From an uncultured Clostridia bacterium (GTDB lineage: Bacteria > Bacillota > Clostridia > TANB77 > CAG-508), in assembly GCA_948663505.1 (NCBI GenBank), contig CAPNAQ010000044.1:1-11847 (forward strand): a stretch of 11,847 nt of DNA, read 5' to 3'. Shown here in pieces: positions 1 to 6,685 of this stretch. Both the position numbers and the translations under genes were made by a program. The notes beneath the pieces were generated by a model. The model searched no databases and had not been told where the DNA came from. It saw only the letters and a program-made list of their open reading frames with translations. How positions within the stretch are numbered: position 1 is the first letter of the stretch; every line of letters starts with the position of its first letter.

Positions 1-2177
1 TTATATATATTCTTTAATAACTCGTTTAAAACTTCATTCGACTCTTTACTCATATTACCCTTTATAATTATTCTCCATCTAAATCTATTCTGAATTTTAT
101 CTATTGGTGAAGGCATTGGTTTAAATATCTTAAATTTATCATTATCTAATTTATTCTTTATAAATTCGTAAGCACTATTTGAAACTTTTTTTATTTTTTC
201 TTCACTTATACTGTTAAATCCAATTATTATTATATCGCAATATGGTGGATATTTCAACTGTTTTCTTAAAGCAATTTCTGTTCTATAAAAACTTTCATAA
301 TTTTGTTTTTGTGCATCTTGAATACTAAAATTTTCAGGATTATAACTTTGAATTATTACTTTTCCTTGCAAATTTTCTCTTCCTGCCCTTCCTGCAACTT
401 GAGTTAAAATCTGAAATGTTCTTTCTGTTGCTCTATAATCATCTATATTTAATGAGCTATCTGCAGCAATCACTCCTACTAATGTAACTTTTGGAAAATG
501 ATGACCTTTTACCACCATTTGAGTTCCAATTAATATATCAATTCCATCATTTTTAAACTTATTTAAAATATCCTCATGTGAATTTTTCTTTGTTACTGTA
601 TCTACATCCATCCTAATAGTTTTAGCATTTGGAAACTGATTTATTATTTCTTGTTCTAATTTTTGTGTTCCTGTACCAAAATATCTTATTTTATCAGTTC
701 CACATTCAGGACATATGCTTACTAAATTTTCCTCATATCCACAATAATGACATCTAAGTTTATTTTCATAACTATGATATGTCATACTAATATTACAATT
801 CTTACATTTAATAGTATATCCACAATTTCTGCACATTATAAATGTTGAGTGTCCTCTTCTATTTAAAAATAATATTGTTTGAAGTTTATCTTTTAGATTT
901 TTTTCTATTGCATTATATAAATTATAACTTAGCATAGATCTATTTCCATTTGCTAATTCTTGTTTTAAATCTATTATTTCTACTTTTGGCATTTCAGAAT
1001 TATTAGCTCTTTTTGTTAATTTTAATAATGTAATTTTACCATTTTTAGAATTATAAAAAGTTGTTAAATCGGGTGTAGCACTTCCTAGAACTAACGGTAT
1101 TTTTTCCTGTTTTGCAATTTTTTTTGCTACTTCCTTTACATTATATTTTGGACTTGCTTCAGATTTATAAGAACTATCATGTTCTTCGTCAATTATTATT
1201 AATCCTAAATTTTGAAGAGGGGCAAATATTGCAGATCTTGCTCCAATTACTATTTTAACATTGCCTTCTTTTATTCTTTCCCACTCATCATGTCTTTCTC
1301 CAACAGATAATTTACTATGTAATACTGCAATTTTCTCTTTTCCAAATCTTGATATAAACCTATCTAACATCTGTGGTGTTAATGAAATTTCTGGAACTAA
1401 AACAATTGATGATTTTTCTTTTTCTATTACTTTTTCTATCAATTGTAAATATACTTCTGTTTTTCCTGAACCAGTAACTCCAAATAATAAAAACTGTTCA
1501 TACTTTTCTTCATCAATTACTGTCTGAATTTTTTTATATGCTATTTCTTGTTCATCTGTTAATTGTAATTTAGTTGTTTGTTCTATATTTTTATTTAATA
1601 AAGGATTTCTTTCAATCTTTTTTTCTGTAATTTCTAAATATCCATTTTTAATTAAAGTATTTACTATTGCCCTTGAACAATCTGTAAATACCTCTATATC
1701 AGAAATAGTACATCCCTCATTATTTTTTACAAACTCTAAAATTCTCCTTTGCTTTTCAGACTTTATTTTGCCTTGTTCTATTTCAAAGTCAATTTCTTCA
1801 ATGTGTTTCTTTGTATAAATAACATTTATCTTTTTATCTTTTATTCTTTTATCTAAATTTTTTGTTCTTGTCCCTGGTGTTTGCATTAATTTAATACATT
1901 CAGATATATTACAAAAATATCTCTTTGCCATCCACTGTGCTAATTGTACTTGTTTATCTGACAATCCATTTTCAACTTTTGCTATATCTTTTATTTCAAA
2001 CTCTGATTTTTCTTTTATTTTTACTACATGTGCCTCTTCTAATTTTTTTAATCTACCAAATGGCACCAAAACTTTACTACCTATTAAAACTATATCTTCA
2101 AGCTCTTTTGGTATATTATAATCAAATGTTTTATTTAATTTCTTTACTGTACTATTTATAATAACTTCTGCTACCAT
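1..2177 (-). CDS. priA: Primosomal protein N' (replication restart helicase PriA), 3'-truncated by the window edge
   Basis: PriA is a 3'-to-5' superfamily 2 DNA helicase that recognises abandoned replication forks and reloads the replicative helicase. The reading frame is open from ATG at 2175-2177 to the left edge, giving 725 residues without a stop. Visible motifs are the Walker A GVTGSGKT (233-240), the Walker B DEEH box (330-333), eight zinc-binding cysteines in four pairs (C449/C452, C458/C461, C476/C479, C489/C492) typical of PriA, and the helicase motif QVAGRAGR (593-600). The N-terminal part before residue 230 is the DNA-binding region. The last bases in the window (AA of an AAN codon) show that the frame continues; from family length I infer that only a few tens of codons are missing. 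The start is supported by a GGGAG Shine-Dalgarno site just upstream. It lies 79 bp behind the small orphan gene and may be cotranscribed with it. Confidence 0.95.
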   Translation of the reverse strand, partial: MVAEVIINSTVKKLNKTFDYNIPKELEDIVLIGSKVLVPFGRLKKLEEAHVVKIKEKSEFEIKDIAKVENGLSDKQVQLAQWMAKRYFCNISECIKLMQTPGTRTKNLDKRIKDKKINVIYTKKHIEEIDFEIEQGKIKSEKQRRILEFVKNNEGCTISDIEVFTDCSRAIVNTLIKNGYLEITEKKIERNPLLNKNIEQTTKLQLTDEQEIAYKKIQTVIDEEKYEQFLLFGVTGSGKTEVYLQLIEKVIEKEKSSIVLVPEISLTPQMLDRFISRFGKEKIAVLHSKLSVGERHDEWERIKEGNVKIVIGARSAIFAPLQNLGLIIIDEEHDSSYKSEASPKYNVKEVAKKIAKQEKIPLVLGSATPDLTTFYNSKNGKITLLKLTKRANNSEMPKVEIIDLKQELANGNRSMLSYNLYNAIEKNLKDKLQTILFLNRRGHSTFIMCRNCGYTIKCKNCNISMTYHSYENKLRCHYCGYEENLVSICPECGTDKIRYFGTGTQKLEQEIINQFPNAKTIRMDVDTVTKKNSHEDILNKFKNDGIDILIGTQMVVKGHHFPKVTLVGVIAADSSLNIDDYRATERTFQILTQVAGRAGRENLQGKVIIQSYNPENFSIQDAQKQNYESFYRTEIALRKQLKYPPYCDIIIIGFNSISEEKIKKVSNSAYEFIKNKLDNDKFKIFKPMPSPIDKIQNRFRWRIIIKGNMSKESNEVLNELLKNIY

Positions 2178-2256
2178 TTTTCTCCCTTGCTTTTGTCTAT
2201 TTTCTTCTATTTGTTATTTTACTATATTTTGTTATCTAAATCAATAATTATTTTTT

Positions 2257-2610
2257 CTAGTTTTCGTTAACATTGTCTATTACTTCTTTACAGTCTTTCC
2301 AATTTATAACTTTCAACACATCATACTCTTTTGCTAATCGTTTTGCGATCTCTTTTGTATTATCTGTTGATTGTAAGTCTGCTACTATTATGTTTTTTAA
2401 ATATTCTTCTCTTCCATATAATATCTTGAATATTATTGATCTTAAAAATCCCTCTATTTTCTCTTCCTGATTTTTTACTGCTATTATTATATATATTCCA
2501 TTTGATTTAAATTTTGTATATGTACCTATATATATGATATTTTTTATAATCTCTAACAAACCATAAATGGCTAATGTCCAAAATATTGTATTTAGTATAA
2601 ATTCGGTCAT
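2257..2610 (-). CDS. Small membrane-anchored protein resembling the N-terminal half of a family 2 glycosyltransferase
   Basis: This 117-residue protein has one likely membrane segment (about residues 4-28), followed by a region resembling the first half of a GT-A nucleotide-sugar-binding fold. The segment IIIAVKNQEEKIEGFLRSI (about 41-59) matches the family 2 pattern of a beta strand, then xxNxEExI and a helix. The segment IIVADLQSTDNT (74-85) matches the VVDDGSTDNT strand, although the first D of the usual DDGS is replaced by A. The acceptor-binding half and the DXD-like catalytic region are absent, so enzymatic activity is doubtful. The start ATG at 2608-2610 has an excellent AGGAGG site at 2619-2624. 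It follows the rplQ terminator and precedes priA by 79 bp, so it probably heads a new transcription unit. The resemblance is to a fold, not a recognised named family; the function is unknown. Confidence 0.75.
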   Translation of the reverse strand: MTEFILNTIFWTLAIYGLLEIIKNIIYIGTYTKFKSNGIYIIIAVKNQEEKIEGFLRSIIFKILYGREEYLKNIIVADLQSTDNTKEIAKRLAKEYDVLKVINWKDCKEVIDNVNEN

Positions 2611-2618
2611 CCTTATTG

Positions 2619-2637
2619 CCTCCTATTGTTTATTATA
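2619..2637 (-). promoter_or_regulatory. Putative -10 element and ribosome binding site of the small orphan gene
   Basis: Read on the minus strand, TATAAT (2632-2637) lies upstream of a perfect AGGAGG Shine-Dalgarno site (2619-2624) and the ATG at 2610. No good -35 hexamer is seen at 16-18 nt; the nearest, TTATCA, is about 19 nt away. The implied 5' UTR would be very short. The preceding intrinsic terminator makes a promoter here necessary unless there is read-through, but the -10 call alone is weak in such AT-rich DNA. Confidence 0.35.
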
Positions 2638-2692
2638 TGTTTTTTTTATCTTTTTGTGATAATGTTCCATGAGTGATGTGTCTTTTTGGACA

Positions 2693-2724
2693 TAAAAAAT
2701 GAACTACTCTAAAAAGTAATTCAT
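2693..2724 (-). terminator. Intrinsic terminator after rplQ
   Basis: On the minus strand, ATGAATTACT (2724-2715) can pair with AGTAGTTCAT (2708-2699) over 10 bp with a single G-U pair, leaving a 6-nt loop. Six T residues follow directly (2698-2693). It begins 13 nt beyond the rplQ stop codon. This is a standard rho-independent terminator and marks the end of the ribosomal-protein operon. Confidence 0.9.
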
Positions 2725-2737
2725 CTTATTTAGTTAG

Positions 2738-3265
2738 TTAAATTAATTGTAATATTGCAACTTCAGCAGAATCTCCTCTTCTAGGACCTGCTTTAACAAT
2801 ACGTGTATAACCACCAACATTTTTATCTGCATATTTAGGAGCTAATTCATTAAATAGTATTGCTGGAACATCAATATTTTTTCCATCACTATTTTTTATT
2901 TTATTAACTTTTCTCATTATTTTTCTTCTAGCATTTAATCTTGAAGGCATATCTTTTTGCCTTTTTTCAGTAGTTTCTTCTTTAACTACCTTTAAATATT
3001 CTTTTCCATTTTTACTTTTTACTAATTCTGTAACTTTATTACCTTTTGAGTCTAATTTTGCTTTTACAATTTTTACTTCTACTTCTTCAAAATTGTCTTT
3101 TTCTTTTATTGCAAGTGATATAATACTGTCAACTATTGATTTAACTTCTTTTGCTCTTTGTAATGTCGTTTCAATTTTTCCATGTACAATAACATCTGTT
3201 GTTAAATTTTTTAACATTGACTTTCTTATATCTGTTGTTCTTCCTAATTTTCTATTTGTAGCCAA
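2738..3265 (-). CDS. rplQ: 50S ribosomal protein bL17 with an internal insertion, TTG start
   Basis: L17 binds 23S rRNA in the large subunit. Residues 5-56 (including RKLGRTTDIRKSMLKNL and the GKIETTLQRAKEVKSIVD segment) and 108-175 (LNARRKIMRKV, LFNELAPKYADKNVGGYTRIVKAG) are recognisable L17. Between them, about residues 57-107 are a charged, lysine/glutamate-rich stretch absent from E. coli L17. The total is 175 residues against roughly 113-130 in most bacteria. The start is TTG at 3263-3265: a TGA stop lies in frame two codons upstream, the SD-like AAGGGTG (3273-3279) is spaced 7 nt away, and the first internal Met (residue 17) would remove conserved sequence. It is the last gene of the alpha block, downstream of rpoA and of the repeat array at 3280-3490, and is followed by a terminator. 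Confidence 0.95.
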   Translation of the reverse strand: MATNRKLGRTTDIRKSMLKNLTTDVIVHGKIETTLQRAKEVKSIVDSIISLAIKEKDNFEEVEVKIVKAKLDSKGNKVTELVKSKNGKEYLKVVKEETTEKRQKDMPSRLNARRKIMRKVNKIKNSDGKNIDVPAILFNELAPKYADKNVGGYTRIVKAGPRRGDSAEVAILQLI

Positions 3266-3279
3266 TTTTTTTCACCCTT

Positions 3280-3490
3280 TCTCTACGTTTCGTTTCACTC
3301 CACTTCGTTCATCGTCATTCTAAAAATTCTTCGAATTTTTCGTCTGCCAAATCTTTTCTCTGGAGCCTTTTCGTTTCGTTTCACTCCACTTCGTTCATCG
3401 TCATTCTAAAAATTCTTCGAATTTTTCGTCTGCCAAATCTTTTCTCTGGAGCCTTTTCGTTTCGTTTCACTCCACTTCGTTCATCGTCAT
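3280..3490 (-). repeat. Tandem hairpin repeat array between rpoA and rplQ (86-bp units)
   Basis: Two identical 86-bp units (for example 3309-3394 and 3395-3480) plus a partial unit fill most of the rpoA-rplQ gap. Read in the direction of transcription, each unit contains GATTTGGCAG, a hairpin (AAAAATTC, loop GAA, GAATTTTT; 3322-3340 and again 3408-3426), TGACGATGAACG, a purine-rich GNGAA-type run, and AAAAGGCTCCAGAG. The last partial unit runs into the SD-like site of rplQ. The same design recurs before adk and rplR with different stem sequence. There are no unique spacers between units, so this is not a CRISPR. The unit length is not a multiple of three and the frames carry stops, so it is not coding. 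The remaining 3491-3532 is plain AT-rich sequence. Confidence 0.9.
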
Positions 3491-3532
3491 AATCTTAAGC
3501 TATATTTTTTATATTATAAATTCATTCTATTT

Positions 3533-4480
3533 TTACTCATCTTCTTGTGCAAAGTCCAAGCCTAATGAATGTAATTTTGCTGTTACTTCATCAAAAGATT
3601 TTTTACCCAAATTTCTAACTTTCATCATTTCTGTTTGAGATTTACTTATTAAATCTTCAACTGTTGATATATTCGCTCTTTTTAAGCAATTATATGATCT
3701 AACTGATAATTCTAATTCTTCAATTGACATTTCTAGAACTTTTTCTTTTTTAGATTCTTCTTTTTCAACCATTACTTGTGTATTTTTAGTTGTTTCAGAT
3801 AAGTCTATAAATAATTCTAAATGTCCTGTCATTACTTTTGCTGCTAAACTTAATGCTTCATGTGCTTTTAAACTTCCATCTGTCCATATTTCTATTACTA
3901 ATTTATCATAATCTACAGTTTGCCCAACTCTAGTATTATCAACTTGATAATTAACTTTTTTTACAGGTGTATAAATAGAGTCTATTGGAAGTACTGATAT
4001 GTCTTGATTTTGCTTTTTATTTTTATCAGATGAATTATATCCTCTTCCTCTATCTGCTGTCATTTCTACAATAAGACTTCCTCCCTCTGATACTGTGGCA
4101 ATATGTAAATCTGGATTTAATATTTCTACTGTTCCATCTGTTTCTATGTCTGCTGCTGTAACTTCTCCTTCACCCTTAAATTTTATTCTTAATATTTTTT
4201 CTTCATTTTCTTCAAATTTAAGTCTTACATTTTTTAAATTTACTATTAATTCTGGTACATCTTCTACAACATTTGGTATTGTAGAAAATTCATGTAATAC
4301 ACCATCTATTTTTACACTTGTTATTGCACAACCTGGAAGTGACGAAAGTAATATTCTCCTTAATGAATTTCCTATTGTTACACCATATCCTCTTTCTAAT
4401 GGTTCACATACAAATTTAGCATAATTATTTGCATCATCAATTTCTAGACATTCAATATTTGGCTTTTCAAATTCTATCAT
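3533..4480 (-). CDS. rpoA: DNA-directed RNA polymerase subunit alpha
   Basis: The alpha subunit dimerises to nucleate RNA polymerase assembly, and its C-terminal domain contacts UP elements and activators. The protein has 315 residues, the usual length. The N-terminal assembly domain (1 to about 230) carries the signature GNSLRRILLSS (37-47). A lysine/glutamate-rich linker (about 231-250) precedes the C-terminal domain (251-308). The DNA-contacting residues equivalent to E. coli R265, N268, G296 and K298 are present as R261, N264, G292 and K294. The start ATG has a strong TTAGGAGG site 5 nt upstream. A 110-bp gap separates it from rpsD and contains a small hairpin just ahead of the ribosome binding site. 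It sits in the alpha block between rpsD and rplQ. Confidence 0.98.
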   Translation of the reverse strand: MIEFEKPNIECLEIDDANNYAKFVCEPLERGYGVTIGNSLRRILLSSLPGCAITSVKIDGVLHEFSTIPNVVEDVPELIVNLKNVRLKFEENEEKILRIKFKGEGEVTAADIETDGTVEILNPDLHIATVSEGGSLIVEMTADRGRGYNSSDKNKKQNQDISVLPIDSIYTPVKKVNYQVDNTRVGQTVDYDKLVIEIWTDGSLKAHEALSLAAKVMTGHLELFIDLSETTKNTQVMVEKEESKKEKVLEMSIEELELSVRSYNCLKRANISTVEDLISKSQTEMMKVRNLGKKSFDEVTAKLHSLGLDFAQEDE

Positions 4481-4494
4481 TTTTACCTCCTAAA

Positions 4495-4558
4495 TTGAGA
4501 CTATTCTCAAACTCTTTAAAAACTTTATAGGTTTTTTTAAGTAAAATTCTAAAGTTTT
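4495..4558 (-). other. Inverted repeats in the rpsD-rpoA gap, possible rpoA translational element
   Basis: On the minus strand AAAACTTTA (4558-4550) can pair with TAAAGTTTT (4527-4519). Just downstream, TTGAGA (4510-4505) pairs perfectly with TCTCAA (4500-4495) across a 4-nt loop. The second hairpin ends three nucleotides before the TAGGAGG Shine-Dalgarno site of rpoA. Such positioning could affect ribosome access or mRNA processing, but short inverted repeats are frequent in AT-rich DNA and no function is shown. Confidence 0.4.
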
Positions 4559-4590
4559 GATTAAACCTTTACACTTACTTTCAAAAACTA

Positions 4591-5217
4591 TTATTTTGAG
4601 TAAAGCTCTACTATTAAATGTTCTTCAATTGGAAGATCTATATCTTCTCTAGCTGATAATCTAATTACTTTACCAGTTAGTTTTCCATTATCTCTTTCTA
4701 ACCAAGCTGGAACTGGTCTTGTAGAATTTTCTTCTATATTTGCTTTTAATGTAGAGTTATCTTTTTTGCTTTCTCTAACTGTTATTACATCTCCTGCTTT
4801 AACTAAATATGATGGTATATCAACTGTTTTACCATTTACTTCAAATTGTGCATGGTTTACAAATTGTCTTGCTTGCGCTCTAGATAATCCAAATCCTAAT
4901 CTATATACAACATTATCTAATCTACTTTCTAATATTTGTAATAAATTTTCACCTGTTACACCTTTTTTGTTTGAAGCCATTTCAAAATATTTTCTAAATT
5001 GTCTTTCTCCAACTCCATAATATGCTTTAGTTTTTTGTTTTTCTCTTAATTGTGTTCCATATTCAGATAATTTTGCTCTTTTTTGTCCATGTTGTCCTGG
5101 TGCATAATTTCTTCTTGATATACTACATTTATCTGTATAACATCTTTCACCTTTTAAGAACAATTTTTGTCCTTCTCTACGGCATCTACGACATTGTTCA
5201 TCTTTATATCTTGCCAT
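4591..5217 (-). CDS. rpsD: 30S ribosomal protein uS4, zinc-binding form
   Basis: S4 is a primary 16S rRNA binder that nucleates 30S assembly; in several bacteria it is also a translational repressor of its own operon. The protein has 208 residues. The N-terminus carries four cysteines (C9, C12, C26, C31) in a CxxC...C...C arrangement, so this is the zinc-binding paralogue type. The S4 RNA-binding domain follows (LESRLDNVVYRLGFGLSRAQARQFVNHAQ, about 97-125). The start ATG has AAAGGAG about 9 nt upstream and lies 20 bp after rpsK. Its place in the alpha block (S13-S11-S4-alpha-L17) matches E. coli and differs from B. subtilis, where rpsD stands alone. This makes it the natural candidate ligand for the structured leaders found upstream of rpsM and rpsK (inference). 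Confidence 0.98.
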   Translation of the reverse strand: MARYKDEQCRRCRREGQKLFLKGERCYTDKCSISRRNYAPGQHGQKRAKLSEYGTQLREKQKTKAYYGVGERQFRKYFEMASNKKGVTGENLLQILESRLDNVVYRLGFGLSRAQARQFVNHAQFEVNGKTVDIPSYLVKAGDVITVRESKKDNSTLKANIEENSTRPVPAWLERDNGKLTGKVIRLSAREDIDLPIEEHLIVELYSK

Positions 5218-5237
5218 TTATATTTTCTCCTTTCATT

Positions 5238-5636
5238 CTAAACTCTTCTTCTTTTTGGTGGTCTACAACCATTATGTGGTATTGGTGTTACATCTTTTAT
5301 AGCACTTATTTCAAGTCCAGCTGTTTGAAGAGATCTTATTGCAGCTTCTCTACCAGCTCCTGGACCCTTTACAAAAACTTCTACTGATTTTAATCCATGT
5401 TCCATAGCTGCTTTTGCTGCTGTTTCTGCTACTTGTCCTGCAGCAAATGGTGTACTTTTTCTTGAGCCTTTAAATCCTAATTCTCCAGCACTTCCCCATG
5501 AAATTGTATTTCCTTGCGTATCTGTTATTGTAACAATTGTATTATTAAAGCTAGAATGTATGTGTGCAGAACCTTTTTCAATGTTTTTTCTATTTCTTCT
5601 AGCTACAGGTTTTCTTGTTGTTTTATTATTAGCCAT
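5238..5636 (-). CDS. rpsK: 30S ribosomal protein uS11
   Basis: S11 lies on the platform of the small subunit and contacts 16S rRNA near the mRNA exit site. The 132 residues cover the whole family: basic N-terminus, GSAHIHSSFNNTIVTITDTQGN (about 22-43), FKGSRKSTPFAAGQVAE, VFVKGPGAGREAAIRSL and the C-terminal DVTPIPHNGCRPPKRRRV. The start ATG at 5634-5636 is preceded by GAGGAGGG at good spacing. It is 20 bp upstream of rpsD and should be translated from the same transcript. An unusually long 214-bp gap separates it from rpsM and contains a strong predicted RNA fold (5760-5837). Confidence 0.98.
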   Translation of the reverse strand: MANNKTTRKPVARRNRKNIEKGSAHIHSSFNNTIVTITDTQGNTISWGSAGELGFKGSRKSTPFAAGQVAETAAKAAMEHGLKSVEVFVKGPGAGREAAIRSLQTAGLEISAIKDVTPIPHNGCRPPKRRRV

Positions 5637-5759
5637 TTTTTTAAATTCCCTCCTCTATTTAAGTGAATTATTTATATATTATTTATAATTTTATTTTTTA
5701 TAATGTATTTTATAACTTTTCTAAAATTGATTAGAAGTATTAAGATGTGTATTTTTGAT

Positions 5760-5837
5760 AAATAATACAAGCTGAAGGTGTACGTTTGTACATCAAATTT
5801 TGCATTATTTAGCGAAAATATTCAGATTAATGCTTGT
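5760..5837 (-). promoter_or_regulatory. Candidate structured RNA leader upstream of rpsK
   Basis: On the minus strand AAATAATGCAA (5810-5800) pairs with TTGTATTATTT (5770-5760) over 11 bp with one G-U pair. Inside, TGTAC pairs with GTACA around an AAAC loop (5792-5779), separated from the outer stem by an asymmetric internal loop. The upstream segment ACAAGCATTA (5837-5828) offers competing pairings: GCATTA with TAATGC (5807-5802), and ACAAGC with GCTTGT (5772-5767). Both would break the 11-bp stem, so two states are possible. The element is in the 214-bp gap after rpsM. It fits a protein- or ligand-responsive leader, but covariation is untested. The other half of the gap (5637-5759) is very AT-rich, with no gene seen. 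Confidence 0.5.
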
Positions 5838-5850
5838 AATCGATTTTAAA

Positions 5851-6219
5851 CTATTTTTTACTTTTGCTAACCAATTTTCTAGGACCTTTTCTTGTTCTAG
5901 CATTAGTTTTAGTTCTTTGTCCTCTTACAGGTAAACCTCTTCTATGTCTTAAACCTCTATAACATCCAATTTCTGTAAGTCTCTTTATATTCAAAGCAAC
6001 TTCTCTTCTTAAATCACCTTCAACTGTATATGATTCATCAATAACTTTTCTTATACTATTAACTTCATCATCAGTTAAATCTTTAATTCTAGTATCTGGA
6101 TTAATTCCAGCTTTTGCTAAAATTTTTTGAGAGCTTGTTAACCCTATTCCATAGATATATGTAAGTCCTATTTCTACTCTTTTTTCTTTTGGTAGATCTA
6201 CTCCTGCTATACGAGCCAT
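5851..6219 (-). CDS. rpsM: 30S ribosomal protein uS13
   Basis: S13 is in the head of the small subunit, contacts the P-site tRNA with its basic tail, and forms the B1 bridges with the large subunit. The protein starts MARIAGVDLP, has the helix-two-turn-helix region typical of the family (TYIYGIGLTSSQKIL, about 20-34) and the conserved C-terminal GLRHRRGLPVRGQRTKTNART (89-109) and basic tail, 122 residues in all. The frame is open six codons further upstream to a TTG, but that stretch is the Shine-Dalgarno itself (GGAGGTG, 6229-6235, 9 nt from ATG 6217-6219), so the ATG is the right start. It opens the alpha block and is preceded by a 268-bp gap with a putative promoter and structured leader. 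Confidence 0.97.
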   Translation of the reverse strand: MARIAGVDLPKEKRVEIGLTYIYGIGLTSSQKILAKAGINPDTRIKDLTDDEVNSIRKVIDESYTVEGDLRREVALNIKRLTEIGCYRGLRHRRGLPVRGQRTKTNARTRKGPRKLVSKSKK

Positions 6220-6325
6220 ATTTTTTTGCACCTCCAAATTTTTCTTAAATATTAATTTTTTAAATTCATAAGTTATTCGTAATTTTTATTATTTAAACGA
6301 TTAACTTAATATTGTCTTTATCTTC

Positions 6326-6364
6326 TCTAAAGGTGAAATGCACCCATGCTCTTGGGTCTTTAGA
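6326..6364 (-). promoter_or_regulatory. Compact two-stem RNA motif upstream of rpsM
   Basis: On the minus strand TCTAAAG (6364-6358) pairs perfectly with CTTTAGA (6332-6326). Enclosed, ACCCA (6357-6353) pairs with TGGGT (6346-6342) around AGAGCA. An alternative hairpin GGTG (6344-6341) with CACC (6335-6332) overlaps both stems, so the two states are mutually exclusive. It is relatively G/C-rich for this genome's intergenic DNA. It lies about 110 nt before the rpsM start, where E. coli has the S4-responsive alpha-operon leader. A regulatory role is inference. Confidence 0.5.
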
Positions 6365-6385
6365 TATTTTTAAGACATATATATA

Positions 6386-6444
6386 AACACAAATGATATG
6401 TAATATATTTTTAATATATTTTACAGCCGCAATCTATTTGTGTT
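6386..6444 (-). promoter_or_regulatory. Long inverted repeat in the rpmJ-rpsM gap
   Basis: AACACAAAT (6444-6436 read on the minus strand) pairs perfectly over 9 bp with ATTTGTGTT (6394-6386). Between them is a second perfect 8-bp stem, AATATATT-AAA-AATATATT (6420-6402). With the motif at 6326-6364 it forms the bulk of a possible 5' leader of the alpha block. The 268-bp gap 6220-6487 contains no gene. The AT-only inner stem could arise by chance; the outer one less so. Confidence 0.45.
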
Positions 6445-6458
6445 ATAAACATTTTAAA

Positions 6459-6485
6459 ATTATAGGAAAATTCCTATACTATCAA
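6459..6485 (-). promoter_or_regulatory. Putative promoter for the rpsM (alpha) block
   Basis: On the minus strand TTGATA (6485-6480) and TATAAT (6464-6459) are separated by 15 nt, two shorter than ideal. The spacer and -10 overlap a perfect inverted repeat, TATAGGAA paired with TTCCTATA (6461-6478), directly after the rpmJ stop codon. The palindrome could instead be a weak terminator or processing hairpin, since it is followed by ATTTT rather than a clean T run. If used as a promoter, it would give rpsM a leader of over 200 nt. Confidence 0.35.
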
Positions 6486-6487
6486 TA

Positions 6488-6601
6488 TTATCCTTGTCTT
6501 TGTTTATGTTTAGGATTTTCGCATATTACTCTAATTTTTCCCTTTCTTTTTATTACTTTGCATTTAGGGCATATTGGTTTTACTGATGGTCTTACTTTCA
6601 T
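6488..6601 (-). CDS. rpmJ: 50S ribosomal protein bL36
   Basis: L36 is the smallest ribosomal protein and stabilises 23S rRNA in the large subunit. The 37-residue product begins MKVRPSVKPICPKC and ends HKQRQG, followed by TAA. It has the complete zinc ribbon C11, C14, C27 and H32, so this is the zinc-binding form. The start ATG at 6599-6601 has GGAGGTG about 6 nt upstream. It lies 84 bp after infA, the usual order in Firmicutes. It is easily missed because of its length; residue-by-residue identity to the family is strong. Confidence 0.97.
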   Translation of the reverse strand: MKVRPSVKPICPKCKVIKRKGKIRVICENPKHKQRQG

Positions 6602-6685
6602 TCTTTGCACCTCCTCTTTTAATTTCAAAAGACAAATATATTATTAGTCCTTTGTATTATATATATTATGGGTTAATTTACTTGT

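Noticed and set aside
3280..3490. The direct repeats could be read as a CRISPR array
   Set aside because: Units are in perfect tandem without unique spacers, are 86 bp long, and recur before other genes; no cas gene is present.
4095..4424. Plus-strand open frame of 109 codons opposite rpoA
   Set aside because: It is antisense to a certain gene and shows low-complexity residues typical of shadow frames; the same holds for the other plus-strand frames in the window, such as 11395-11817, 1261-1527 and 5052-5387.
4519..4558. 9-bp inverted repeat in the rpsD-rpoA gap as an intrinsic terminator
   Set aside because: The stem has a single G-C pair and a 22-nt loop, and no clean T run ends the region; in AT-rich DNA this is likely chance. 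It is listed only as part of a low-confidence structural feature.
5851..6237. Six-residue N-terminal extension of S13 (MEVQKN from a TTG)
   Set aside because: Those codons are the GGAGGTG Shine-Dalgarno site, and MARIAGVD is the conserved family start.
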